Positions 45,124 through 57,165 of a DNA stretch of 64,000 nt are shown here, piece after piece. Below the pieces are notes generated by a model. That model worked only from the letters and a program-made list of their open reading frames with translations, had not been told where the DNA came from and did not search any database. A program made the position numbers and the translations under genes. The DNA comes from Gonocerus acuteangulatus. Its lineage: Eukaryota > Arthropoda > Insecta > Hemiptera > Coreidae. The stretch is taken from positions 99,389,422-99,453,421 of the forward strand of contig OX328132.1 of the NCBI GenBank assembly GCA_946811695.1, written 5' to 3'. How positions within the stretch are numbered: the first letter of the stretch is position 1; each line of letters opens with the position of its first letter.

Positions 45124-45784
45124 AGATGAGTCTCCAATGCGTGATCGGAAAAAATAACCCCTGCAAAATTGACTTTCAAATGTTTTTCAGAGTCAAATTT
45201 TTTTATAGCATATTTCGAACGGCCACTCATTCAGCTACTTGCCACGTCTAACTTTGCTTAACTTTGATGATCAACGGGAAGCGATTTATTGCAGTTGGCT
45301 TTCAGCCACGTGTACGCAATTGCCCCTCAATGCAGCAAACCATAACTCTTCATGCAGAAACTTGTACGTTCCATATTTTCTCGTAAATTTTGTTCTCTTT
45401 CTACGGAACATGGTATTTAATATTTAAATGAAGAAAGAATGGACAACTTCACAGTAACCTAACATTCCCTTCCGGAAGTTATCGTTACACCCCCCCCCCC
45501 CCCCCCATTGAAAAAGAATTCAAAATAAATGCAGGAAATGTATTCTTGAAATCGGCACATTATAAAAGGGGATTCTCTATAAATAAAAAACGTAAATGCT
45601 ACTCCGATATAGCAATATTTTTTTGTAGAAACGAAACTCACTTTTTAATATTATCTGCTCATTCAAAATTTATATATGTGTAACAATCAGCCAAATCGGC
45701 CCCTTGGAAATGGGTATTTTCCTAAAAGCTTTAATATTATAAACAATTTAAAGTCAATTTCTACGGTCCATCTCATCCATTTTT
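45124..45784. other. Right flank of LINE-2, unassigned
   Basis: Contains a C run at 45489-45507. gtgatcggaaaaaataaccc at 45140 may continue the element interrupted by LINE-2. Confidence 0.4.
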
Positions 45785-45905
45785 TATTTTCATTCCTTGT
45801 GAAGTGAACCGATAACGCAATCCGTACGTGCCAAGCAGAAATCAATATATATATCGAGAAGATGTGTATATATATATACAAATTTAAACTTTGGTTTTTT
45901 GTGTC
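45785..45905 (-). repeat. Degenerate Rep-TA fragment
   Basis: gaagtgaaccgataacgcaa and tccgtacgtgccaagcagaa match the end block aagtgccgac/gacgcaatccgg of other copies, followed by a short interrupted (TA)n and acaaatttaaac. Confidence 0.55.
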
Positions 45906-47139
45906 ATATGGATTATAAATAGTCAACACTTCTTATCAGCGAATCAGGTCTACTTTATTAGCGAATCTTCCTCCCTATAAGTAGAAAAGTAACAAGTTGA
46001 AATACCTGGTTGCTGGGAACTCACCGTCTTGTTGTGAGACAAACATTAACCTTTTATTCGTTCGCTCAATTTAGATTTAGATTAAAGCTTAAGTGCTCGT
46101 AAAATTTCAAATATTTACCCATTAAAATATTTATTCCATTTTACCTGGGTGAATTATAGAGAAAGCTATAGAGTTTTATAATATTCTGCCTTGTCCAATA
46201 TCCATAGGTCCTTTATCTCTTCCCTGCCATCCAATTTCCCTAAGGCGCAAACATCATTCTGGACGGGCGAAGCCTGGCTTGGAGTTAATAGAAGTGCAAT
46301 TTCCCTCAAGTTGATTTCTCTCAATATTAAATGACTTACTCGAGAAAGACGGGCGGAAAGGGAGTGAGATTAAGAAAAAATTAAACCAACTTTGTGAAAG
46401 TTTTTCTTGTTGTAAGTTCACCTGGACTCGAGGGAGGCTCTCTTTATTTCTCTGCGTTTTTATTAACATTGAGAGAATTCTCCCAAAGCGGCACTTCTTT
46501 AGAACTCTCTTCTACCTGTTATACGTAATCTCGGAAACTCTGAGTAAACTCTTTGCTCAGAATGTGGCATCGTTGCTCAACAAAAACCTCAGACTTTCTG
46601 AAGAGTGGGAGTTTTTGATTTGGTCATACTGTTGTACAAAAGCGTATTTCCCGTAGACAGTGTCCTACCTGATAATATTCTTCAGTAAGGCTACGGCTTA
46701 CATAACAATAAAATGGTATACCATTTTATATCACTAGCTCAATTATTCAAAAAAATAACGCCTTGGATTCTCTTGCGGGAGATGGTGGGTCTCATGGCTC
46801 GAGAAAATTCCTCGCAGCACCTTAGATGTCGGTGCTAATGGCCCAGATTTCGATGCGCCGTAAAAAACTACAAATAAACAACAATTAAAAATATATAGCA
46901 ATATATCTAAGTTTTGGCTTTAATTTCAAACCTTTGTCGCTGCTTTAAAAAATGAACGACGAGTAAGTACTATTATACTCTGTCCATTTTTGGTTACTGT
47001 CCCAGTTGAAATTCATGCAATAAAAGCTCATTTTTATTTTAAAGTGTAGTTTTAGGCTTGGATTTTAGAGCAAAATATATATTATGGTTTTTCTATTGAA
47101 AGGTTTTTAAATCACGCCAAGAACAAGGTATCCAAGGAA
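45906..47139. other. Unassigned 1.2 kb stretch
   Basis: No repeat or coding similarity recognised. Confidence 0.4.
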
Positions 47140-47185
47140 ACTCGCTATGATGACGCAATTCCAAAGAATCGGACTTTTTTGACGT
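47140..47185 (-). repeat. Rep-TA outer-end trace
   Basis: gctatgatgacgcaattcca followed by gaatcggacttttttga resembles the outer end of Rep-TA. Confidence 0.45.
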
Positions 47186-47509
47186 TTGACATAGTTGTGA
47201 TAAATCTGTAAAGAATATTTCCCGTCCCTTCGGAAGAAGAAAAGGGAGGAAGGTTAGGCATTGGAAGGAGAGGTCTGGTCCTAACTTCTCCTGACAGTTT
47301 GACGACTCTCAGTGCTTCTTGACCCGACCAGCCAAAACCTTCTCTATTCATGGTATCTTTGACAGCAGATATTTCCGTGTCGCTAGGGGTGTCATAGATA
47401 GATAAAGGTAGATAAATATGTTTCATTATATATTATTATAAAATTGACAATAACATTTGTTTTGAGATTACAAGCAAACTTTATTCACTTACTAAAATGG
47501 CTTCATATT

Positions 47510-47715
47510 TAGTAAAAAAAAGTCCGACTCGCTGAAAATGCATCATCTTAGCGCGGTTCCGTTCTTATCTCTAGTGTAATTTGGAAAGATTGAAATAGTT
47601 ATTATTTGAGTTCAGACTTTCGTGAAAATCATTTATGGCCCCAGATACATGAGAGGGCCAGTTTACCCTTACCTGGAACTACACCCTGCAGCAGGGTCGG
47701 CCAGCCCCCACCACC
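47510..47715 (+). repeat. Rep-TA left-end fragment
   Basis: aaaaaagtccgactcgctga, then atcttagcgcggttccgttc and ttatctctagtg, matches the left ends of copies B, C and D. It continues about 130 bp into the element and then stops. Confidence 0.8.
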
Positions 47716-48020
47716 AAAGATAATACAAACTAGAAATACTTATTTCACAGTTCAATGCATTGAAAAATATCAAAACGTTTCTCATTTTCTTGTCTTCTTC
47801 TACTTTAACACAAATGAACTTAACTACACAACGACTGTAGATGAACTAATACGGAAAGTATTATTATTTCTAGGGCAGGAAAGGACTTGGTAGGGAATTA
47901 TTGACATGAAACTCTTACTAGCCGTTATCTCGCCAGACCAAAACAAACAATTCGCTCAGAATGTAATTTTTATACACATTAATCGAAAAATATAGGGTGC
48001 GCCGGTTTTTTTACTGTTTA

Positions 48021-48090
<70 letters not shown>

Positions 48091-48680
48091 TTGTATATTA
48101 GTAGACTTTGTAATAAAAATATAATTGCAAGTTGAACCAGCAACTTGAAATTCATACGCTTCATAATTCACTTGACTTCTCCTGTACTTCTCACATGCAG
48201 ACAAGAACAAAACATAAATAAAGACAAGAAAAAGACGCAGATCCACAACTTAACATAATGACGTCTCCTTACATTGTTATTAGTTTTTACTCTGTCCATT
48301 TTTGCTGAAGCCCTGTTGGAGGCTTGAAATTGGAAGTACATATTTTAATAAAAACTTATCTTTATATAAAATTTAGTTTCATAAACTATTATGACCGAAG
48401 CTCGACACCCTCCAACTTTGCAGAGATAGATATGACGGGGTTGGTTGGAACTCGACCTCCCCCCCCCCCTCCACTCTCATAAAATGATGCATGGAAGGCG
48501 ATAGGGCTGCGTTGACTGTGAGTAAAGGGAGGATTATTTACTCACCATCTGATAGCACGGACGTGGCTTCCCAAATCCTTCTCGCCCATTTTCAGGGATT
48601 AAATTTTACTGAATCATTTTAATTTGAGCACGTTTCCTCCTTCACTTTAAAAGAACGAAAATCGCTCAAGACGTCAACCG

Positions 48681-48739
<59 letters not shown>

Positions 48740-48888
48740 TACTTAAATACCTAACAATAAGCGCAATTAAAGAGAATTAATTGAAATAAATTCACAAGCC
48801 ACGACTAATGTGGTACTAGACCCTCCACACAAGTGTTGAAGAATTCTCATCTATTGACGCTTACAGGTCTCATCTATTGACATGGCTG
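47716..48888. other. Unassigned stretch with two microsatellites
   Basis: (TA)n(TG)n at 48023-48091 and (TA)n at 48685-48736. A C run lies near 48459-48468. No gene recognised. Confidence 0.5.
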
Positions 48889-50205
48889 TGGCGGCATGTA
48901 GCAACATTTTATAGATTTTGGTGTAATTAGTGTTTAGCTCCTTCACTAGAGGGCTTGTGTAACCTACGTTAGATTATTCAAGTCAAAGAGGGTTCTTGTA
49001 AAAAATACTTATCCATTTCTATCATAAAAATGTAAGTTATTTATTGATGACGTTTCGCCTCATCATATTTTTTGTATTATGTCTTTTTAGATGGAAATCA
49101 TTTGAGAAAGTAGCTATTAATATAAGAAACATGGTGTAGCTTCTGAAATTGATTTATCTTAACCCTAAAAGTTTTAGCATGTTTTTTAATTTGCACTACC
49201 AGGGTGTTGTACTTCTGACCACGACTAAGTGTTGTTCCTTTGACCAGGTCAAAGGTACAACACACCTGAGTAATTTCTTCATAGTTCAACTTTTATGTTC
49301 TTCTGCTACATATTTTTAAAAAATACTTAATATTGGTTGCTTCAATTGTTCAAAGAATTTAAAAAATAATAAATGAATAAGTTCAAACTGACTTTATCGA
49401 TCCTCAGTGTACAAGTGTACAGTTCAAACCTATCGCCCCTTATCGTGTCACTTGAAGTTGTAAGACCTCATCAAAAAGCTCATGCAAGGAAAATGTCAAA
49501 TTGGGGCCGGCCTCGTATCTTGACAGATATACCTGAAAAGCTAATTATTGAAGGTGAAAAAAAAAACGAAAGCACCTCCCTAAACGTAAGACACCACATA
49601 CAAATAAACCCCTTAAAAAAAAATGCGGTATATAACGAGAAAATTATTCTAATGACAGTTCAGATTCTGATACTGACACCAAAATTTCTTCAGGAAAAAG
49701 TGACGTTGCTTTGTCTGATAAATGTCGTGAGTTATGTCGATGACCAGTAACAATTTGAAAAATATGATTTGGAAAAATGAAATTTTATACTTGTTAAAAA
49801 TAAAAGTAAAAAGACTATTACATATTTATTCGCAGAGATTAGTGGTATTAAATGTCCAATTCTAAGATCCAATATTTGAAAAAAGAAACTTTAAGTGACG
49901 AGAGAAGATGAAAATTTGTATGATATTGATGTTGAAGACATTGTGGCTAAACTTCCATACCCTACTATTGCTAGTGGATCAGCTTGACAGTTAAAAAGTT
50001 TATTGATTGGACTGGACTTTTCAGCATATTAAGCATAACATAATATCAATAATAGCTTTTTTATTGTGCTTAAATCCTTGTCCTGTATTTATTAAACTTA
50101 CAATTAATTACAATATTACTGAATACAATTTTTTTTCTGCACTGCTGTGTTGTTTTTAGGTGGTCAGAGGTACAACACCCCATGGTCAAAGCTACAACTA
50201 CATGT
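48889..50205 (+). mobile_element. Pogo-like transposon copy 1, both ends lost
   Basis: Matches copy 2 (55445-56973) from ggctgtggcggcatgtagca onward over about 1.3 kb, but lacks the terminal inverted repeats on both sides. Internal motif copies remain (tgttgtacttctgaccac near 49205; tttgaccaggtcaaaggtac near 49240; tggtcagaggtacaac at 50161). An S2 SINE begins at the right break. Confidence 0.8.
49440..49990 (+). pseudogene. Pogo-like transposase C-terminal remnant, copy 1
   Basis: Encodes LEVVRPHQKAHARKMSNWGR followed by PRILTDIPEK, and further on an acidic SDSDTDT-type stretch and DVEDIVAKLPYPTI, in shifting frames. The order matches copy 2. The tail pattern (RP..KA..RK..RGRP-x-x-ILTDIPEK) is typical of the C-terminus of pogo/Tigger-like DDE transposases in insects. 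A six-residue stretch found in copy 2 (KGK region) is missing. No catalytic domain is present. It is not functional. Confidence 0.65.
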
Positions 50206-50310
50206 TATGGGGTATGCACTGCGTACCTAACGTCGAGTGTTTGATTCCCACTATGGGTGGTGCCTTGAAGAAAAGGCATCAGACCTATCCTGGCTAGAAA
50301 AGGTTTCGTT
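50206..50310 (+). mobile_element. SINE S2 fragment
   Basis: gtgtttgattcccactatgg (B-box region), then ggcatcagacctatcctggc, matches the S2 element at 28.1 kb. It lacks the 5' part of the head. Confidence 0.6.
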
Positions 50311-50339
50311 GTCAATAATAAACGGGCGTTAAAATTTAA

Positions 50340-50525
50340 ATACATAATATATCTGGCGGAAGTATATATATGTATATATATATATATATATATGTACATA
50401 CATACATACACACATCTGTTTCTCTCAAGCGGCCTGAAATATGGTCCAATCTTGAAGCTCGTAAACCGGCATAATCTGCCCAATGGAACAAGATGTTTCG
50501 GCAAATTTTGCGCGAAATAAATCGC
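50340..50525 (-). repeat. Degenerate Rep-TA fragment with (TA)n
   Basis: A (TA)n/(CATA)n tract at 50362-50411 is followed by ctgtttctctcaagcggcct, ggtccaatcttgaagctcgt and attttgcgcgaaataaatcg, matching the block next to the tract in copy A. Confidence 0.6.
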
Positions 50526-52439
50526 AAATGCTTCTTGCTTTGCTTATTTAGGCTTTACACAGACTGTAATTGGTATTTTGACTTGTGTAATCGATTGAAT
50601 CCATTTTTAACGTGATATATGTGTAATTAATCCAATTATTAGAAAATAAATATATTTTTAACTGGCTACTAACATGCTTACATGGGTGCGTGTGCAGTCA
50701 AAATTAAGGTAAAATTGATAAAGCATTATAAATTGTTAATAATAATATTTAATAATCGAATTTTCGTACAAGGTGGAAGGTCATATAATAAAACTTGACT
50801 AGATATTTACACTAACTTTCTTTTAAACATGTTTCACAACATTTTGGTAACTCTTCAGGGGAACACGCTGCAAATATAATATCTTCCAATAGTATGCGCA
50901 CCTCTAGACTGGTCATAGTCTGCAAGAATCCAATATGGTGGAATATAGTCAGCTGACATATAATCGATAGGTCATATGTTTTAAAAATAATTTCCAGAAA
51001 AAATACAGTCTTATTAAATTAAAACTCTCTTCCCCACTCTCATTAGAATTTATTTATTTATATTTTTTATTGTTTCTCAAACAATATAATAAAAACACTA
51101 TTCAGATTTCGTATTTCAGTTTTTTAATTACAACTTTCGTTCTATTTTTATGATATGAATATTTTCCTTATTCTCTATTTTCATTCTTTTTCTTTCTTTA
51201 CGGAATTTGCTTATGTTCTCAAAATCAAAATTATGTTTATATTTAATAACATGATAAGCCAACTGTTCCGATTCTCCTATATATGATTTATCACAGCTAT
51301 TTCAGTTAATTTTGTATATATATTTTATTTAGTTTCCCAATATTTTAATTGGTATTTAATGTGACTAAAGTTATTTTTAATTTTGTTGTCATACTTCCAA
51401 GACATCCAATATGTTTACATATACGTCTTATTTTGTTGGAAATGATTGGATTCAGATTGAATAAAAAATAACGGAAGTTTTGTTATTTTACCTTCCGCCT
51501 AGTACGAAAAGTCGAAGATTGAGTAAAGGGTCAGCTGAATAATAATTATTTAATAATATTTAAAAAAAATAAATATATAATATTGGTAAAAAATGTAATT
51601 TAAAGATGTGATCCCTTGGATTGATAGCTATAAACTGGTCAGGGAAATAAAAGATTGTTGTACAAAAAAATCAAATAATTTGACCTAAGATTCATTCATG
51701 CAAAAGAATATCTATGGACAATTGAAAGTTAATGCTAACCGTTATCTTAAATTAATGATTGTTAGTTGCTGCTCACGCATTGCGTAACGTGTCATTTCCA
51801 GAATTAAAATTCCTTCTAGTCATGCAATGACGACTGTCGTCCGCTGATGTCGGACGCCTCGCCATTACGCTCCTACGCATACCAACGACGCCTCGTATCA
51901 GCTCTCATAAGTATGCAACCTGCGAATCTACGCCAATTCCCTCGGGAAGCTTGTTTACAAGGAGCCGACATGGCAAGGCCGCACTGTAACACGACAGCTC
52001 GTGAAGAGGAAAAAACAAGGGCGGACCTCCCCACTGCCTTATTCATTTTAGCGTGTTTCCACCCTCCATATACGGTGAAAACTCTGCTTTAGGTACTATT
52101 TGAAAACAAAATTCGAAGTTTATCTTATTTTCTCGAAACCATTTAAATCCTTCAATATCAATTTTTTTTAGCGACTAACCATACTTTAATCAAATATACA
52201 ATGTAAAATCTAAACTTAGCTCTACTTTTTTTACCATTTTTTTAAGTTCCTCTTGAAGAGCCAAGATACTTACTGCACCACTAATACAGCCTTATTGTAT
52301 ATCCCCTAAATTGGCTGCGTGAAAAGAAATCTTTCTAATTTTACTACGCATGGTTCCACTCAGCTGTGAGTTCAGGTGTTTTTAATCGATAAAGCCCAAC
52401 ATAGAACAGTAGCTCGATCATAAGCACAAAATCCGCCAG
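50526..52439. other. Unassigned 1.9 kb stretch with a GC-richer island
   Basis: Bases about 51775-52090 are clearly less AT-rich than the surroundings and include an 81-codon frame (51847-52092) without a recognisable domain. Nothing else was seen. Confidence 0.45.
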
Positions 52440-53037
52440 TTGTCATAAAAAGTCGACTCGCAGGAACTTCGTCATCTTAGCGCGGTTCCGTTCTTATCCC
52501 TAGTGCTATTAGCAAAGGAATAGAAGCAGTTATTAGTAGAGATCTTTCGTTAAAAATATAAATTAAATCTTAAGAAGACATTTCTCCATCGAAAATTGCT
52601 TCAGAACCTTTTTTGTTGAGATTTTAGTAAGCATTCGAATGATTACCTTCCACTTACCAGGATTTACTAACCGATTTTTAGATATTTACGAAAATATACA
52701 AACATCCGAAAACGTTTCATGTCCACTAATAAAATATTTTTTCCTTAACTCCAAATGTAACCAAAACCTAAACATCTTAGTTTAGATTTTCATATTCAAC
52801 ATATTTCAAAGATGTAGAAAATATTTCAATTGAATCCCGCGATTCTAAGTACCCACCACAAAAAAAATTACGTAAGCAGTAAGATTTTTTTCGCGCAAAT
52901 TTCGCTCCAAACACCATGTTCCGGTAGACGGAGTCTGCTGGTTAACAAACTTGACCTTTAAAATTAGACGAAAGAGTTTTGTACCACATGTCATCGAAAT
53001 CGGACCATTTTTCAGGCAGCTACTGCGCGAACAGACG

Positions 53038-53096
<59 letters not shown>

Positions 53097-53272
53097 CGTG
53101 TGTGTGTATACACATACAAATTTGAACCACCGTTATTTTCGTGATCTACGGGATCTGAAACGTGAAGTTTTCTAGTCGGCACTTCCAGATTGGGTCATGA
53201 GGTCAACCTCATAAGCGGGTTTCTTCCCTATGGAAAGGGATGGATGGAGGAACCGCGATAATAATAAATGAC
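52440..53272 (+). repeat. Rep-TA copy C (about 0.83 kb)
   Basis: The left end aaaagtcgactcgcaggaac with atcttagcgcggttccgttc starts at 52442. The middle is shortened, without the 350 bp tandem duplication. (TA)n(TG)n at 53041-53107 precedes the right end cgtgaagttttctagtcggc and cttcataagcgg-type sequence, ending ggaggaaccgcg at about 53268. Confidence 0.85.
53041..53116. repeat. (TA)n(TG)n microsatellite inside Rep-TA copy C
   Basis: About 19 TA units pass into TG/CG repeats and then TATACACATACA, at the same internal position as in the other copies. Confidence 0.95.
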
Positions 53273-53402
53273 ATAAGTCATGATATTCTTAAGAGTCGGA
53301 TTTAAAAATGTATACAATTCCTAAATCAAAACGGACTTACAACACTCTACATAAAACGATCTAAAATAACTTATGACAACAAATGTCATAAGTTATAAAC
53401 TG

Positions 53403-53404
<2 letters not shown>

Positions 53405-53460
<56 letters not shown>

Positions 53461-53478
53461 AAATGTCATATATATAAA
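53405..53478. repeat. (TA)n flanked by aaatgtcata duplications
   Basis: (TA)n at 53405-53457, with aacaaatgtcata on both sides (53388 and 53459). Confidence 0.9.
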
Positions 53479-54397
53479 CTGCTTTAAACTCTCATAAATA
53501 AATAATATTTGTCGACAATTATAAAACATACGTAAATACATTCTAGGGAGTAAAAACCTCGCAGTTACTCGCCCAAATAAATTTGCATCCTACATCCTAC
53601 AACAAATGTACCGTAAGACTCCCTCCCTAACGAGGAGTGAGGCACTACAATAATTATATTTTTAACAGAAATAAGCAATTTTGAAGTTTTGGGCTATTTT
53701 TTTAGTTAGGAAATTGTGATGAAAGTGAAAGGCAATAATTTGGAAGCAAAATACATTTCCTTCAAAATTAATTTAATGTAATTTTTGAAAGGACGATCTC
53801 ATTTGGAGATATCCGTGAAAATGTTAAGTAATGATCCGAGTTAACAGTAAATAATAAATCATATTTAATAATTATGTCTATTATTTCTTGACTTTCTGCC
53901 TAAATAATAATAAGCTTTTTAATTATAATCATCGATTTCAAAGCGTGTTACAAAATAAATATTACTGTATATTATTAAGTCAAGTGAATTTTTGTTGTGA
54001 TTGTTTCTATTTTCTGTGAGGCTATACCATTTTGTTCCAGTCCTCTGGACCTGATTGTGTCTTGTAATTAATGCAAGGCTTTCCCTCAATCCATCATCCA
54101 CCCAAGTCAAAAGAGTTGATTGATTAACTGGCAATTTCCATCACATTGGTCCTACCAATCATCATCAACATGAGTATTTCTTAATATCTACGTTACGCTC
54201 TATACGTTCAACTAAATACAGGGGACCACGCCCTGCACTTACAGTTATTTGTTTTTGTAAAATCTGCTATCAGATTTAAGCAGCGGGTGTCTTACGATAT
54301 CCGAAAATCACAACAACAAAATAGCAGCTTATCTTCCAAAACTTTAGATTTGAAACTAATACCGAACGTTATTTTATTTTTTAAAGAAAATAATAGA
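53479..54397. other. Unassigned stretch
   Basis: No repeat or protein similarity recognised. Confidence 0.4.
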
Positions 54398-55345
54398 AAA
54401 AAGTCCTCGCAGGAACTGCATCATCTTAGCGCGGATCCGTTCTTGTCCCTAGTCTCATTTGGAAAGATTAAAATATAAGCAGTTATTGTTTTGGTTCCAC
54501 TTTTCTTGATAGGTCTTGATTTATGACCTTACGTGGATGGGTCGGCCAACCCCAGAAAGGCCACCGCTAGGCAGTTGAAAATTGTCAGAAGGTCTTCGAA
54601 TCTCTCTCAAAGCTATATTTCTAACAATGAATTGTTTTTCTTATTTACTCAGCCTGTTTTATTGTGAAATACATTGTCCACTATAAGCAATTAAAAAATA
54701 ACAAGAAATAAAAGCAGACAAAAAGAACCGTTCGAACAACCGAAATCGATTACTTTAAAGTTTGAAGCACTTATTTTCCGATTGACATCGCCTAATCAAA
54801 ACTTTCTTCGGAACCTTTTTTTTTAGAGCATTTAGTAAGCTTTCTAATGGTAAACTTCCGCTTACCAATATTCTCAACCGTTTTCGAGATATTAAGGAAA
54901 GTATACAAAGTTACCAAAACTTTTCATGTCTGTTAATAAAATATTTTATTCTAGCCCTTCCTTAACTCAAAACGTAACCAAAATTTCAACATATTAGTTT
55001 TGATGATATTTGAAGATGCAGAAAATGTTTCAACTGCATCCCATGATTCTAAGTACCGAAACCAAAAACGTTATTCAAAAATTTTCTCGACAACGGTTAA
55101 AGCTATCGCCTTAAAAGTGGTTTCATTCGTTTTTCTAGGCCATGAAGCCTATAAAACGAGTACTTGCAAGCATATGAAGTAAGCGGAACGATTTTGTTCG
55201 CGCGACATTCGCTCCAAAAACCATGTTCCGGTTGGGGGATTCTGCTGGTTAACGAACTTGACCTTTCAAATTAGACTAAAGATTTTTGTACCAAATTTCA
55301 TCAAAATCGGACCATTATTCGCTGACGTATGCCGCGAATAGACAA

Positions 55346-55357
55346 ATATATATATAC

Positions 55358-55438
<81 letters not shown>

Positions 55439-55444
55439 TATATA
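55346..55444. repeat. Left part of split (TA)n tract in Rep-TA copy D
   Basis: TA repeats with ataaatata and tacata interruptions. They end at the TA (55443-55444) that borders the inserted transposon. Confidence 0.95.
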
Positions 55445-56970
55445 GGGGAAGGTGTTGTACCTTTGACCACCGAGGCTGTGGCGGCATGTAGCAACATTTT
55501 ATAAATTTTGTTTTAATTAGTGTTTAGCTCCTTCACTAGAGGGCTTGTTTAACCTACTTTGGATTATTCAAGTCAAAGAGTATTCTTGCAAAAGATATTT
55601 ATCCATTTCTATCATAAAAATATATGTTATTTATTGATGACGTTTTGCCTCATAATATTTTTTGTAATATGTCTTTTTAGATGGAAATCATTTGACAAAG
55701 TAGCTATTACAATAAGTAATGTGGTGTAGCTTCAGAAATTAAATTATCTTAACCCTAAAATTTGTAGCATGCTTTTTAATTTGCACTACCAGGGTGTTGT
55801 ACCTCTGACCACGACTAGTTGTTGTTCCTTTGACCAGGTCAAAGGTTCAACACAGCTGAGTAATTTTTTCATAATTCAACATTTATGTTCTTCTGCTAAA
55901 ACGTTTTAAAAAAATAATTATTATTGGTTGCAGCAATTGTTCAAAGAATTTAAAAAATACTAAATGAAATAAGTTCAAACTGACTTTATCAATCCTCAGT
56001 AAAGCAGTTCGAACCTATCGCCCCTTATCGTTCCACATGAAGTTGTAAGGCCTCATAGAAAAGCGCAGGCAAGGAAAATGTCAAATAGGGGCCGGCCAAA
56101 AGGGAAACCTCGTATCCTGACAGATATTCCTGAAAAGATAATTAGTGAAGGTGAAAAAAAAAATAAAAAACGAAAGCACCACCCTAAACGTCAGACACCA
56201 CATACAAATAAACCCCTTCCTAAAAAAGTGGTAAATAAAACGAAAATTATTCTACTGACAGTTCAGATTCTGATACTGACACCGAAATTTCTTCAGGAGA
56301 AAGTGACGTTGATCTGTCTGATAAATATCGTGAGTTGATAACCAGCAACAATTTTAAAAATATGATTTGGGAAAAGAAAATTTTATGCTTGTTAAAAATA
56401 AAAGTAAAAAGACTATTACATATTTAGTCGCAGAGATCTGTAGTATTAAATGTCCAATGTTTAAGATCCAATATTTGAAAAAACAAACTTTAAATGACAA
56501 GTTTACGAGAGAAGATGACAATTTGTATGATATTGATGTTGAAGACATTGTTGCTAATCTTCCATACCCTACTATTGTTTGTGGATCTGCTTGACAGTTT
56601 TATGGATTGGACTGGATTTTTCAGCATTTTAAGCAGAACATAATATCAATAATAGCTTTTTTATTATGCTTACGCCCTTGTCCTGTATTTATTAAACTTA
56701 CAATTAATTACAATATTACTGAATACAATTTTTTGTCTTCACTGCTGTGTTGTTTTTACGTGGTCAGAGGTACAACTACATGTTGTACCTTTGACCACTA
56801 TACGATTATTTTTTTTAAAATTAATTAAAAATATTAAATGTAAAGCTAGAAATTAAATATGATAAGCAATAGAATGCTAATTACAATTAAATAAAAAAAA
56901 TGAATTTAGCCTTAATTTTTAAGCTAAAAAAAATTAAATTGTGCAAAGTGGTCAAAGGTACAACACCTTC

Positions 56971-56973
<3 letters not shown>
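55445..56973. mobile_element. Pogo-like transposon copy 2, 1529 bp, perfect 26 bp inverted ends
   Basis: The left end ggggaaggtgttgtaccttt (continuing to 55470) is the exact complement of 56948-56973. TA lies on both sides, as expected for Tc1/mariner/pogo insertion. Motifs resembling the inner part of the end (gttgtacctttgaccac) recur at 55794-55812, 55820-55835, 55837-55853 (inverted), 56761-56776 (inverted) and 56780-56797. It holds a disrupted transposase tail and is non-autonomous. Confidence 0.9.
56020..56594 (+). pseudogene. Pogo-like transposase C-terminal remnant, copy 2
   Basis: Reading in pieces: EVVRPHRKAQARKMSNRGRP, then KGKPRILTDIPEK and a Lys-rich stretch; after a frameshift near 56240 the acidic TDSSDSDTEISSGESDVDLS; after another near 56360-56370 the frame of 56367-56594 with KTITYLVAEI, EDDNLYDIDVEDIV and LPYPTIVCG before its stop. 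The RGRPKGKPRILTDIPEK block and the following acidic and basic parts resemble the region after the DDE domain in insect pogo/Tigger-like proteins. No DDE catalytic domain remains, because the element has been internally deleted. The family label is by motif memory. Confidence 0.68.
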
Positions 56974-57021
<48 letters not shown>

Positions 57022-57165
57022 AATTTGAACCACCATCATTTTCGGTCTCTAGGGGTTCTGAAACGCAAAATTTTCTAGTCGGCACTTCCGGATTGCGTCA
57101 TGAGATCAACCTTATAAGCGAGGTTCCTCCCTATAGTGGGAGGGAGGAACCGCGCTAAAACTGGA

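Larger units (their letters stand above)
54398..57165 (+). repeat. Rep-TA copy D, interrupted by pogo-like copy 2
   Basis: The left end aaaaaagtcctcgcaggaac, with cttagcgcggatccgttctt, starts at about 54398. There is a single copy of the 350 bp unit (54720-55060), then the conserved block and (TA)n from 55346. The tract is split by a 1.53 kb transposon (55445-56973) and resumes at 56974-57020. The right end is tctagtcggcacttccggat and gggaggaaccgcgctaaaa. Confidence 0.88.
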
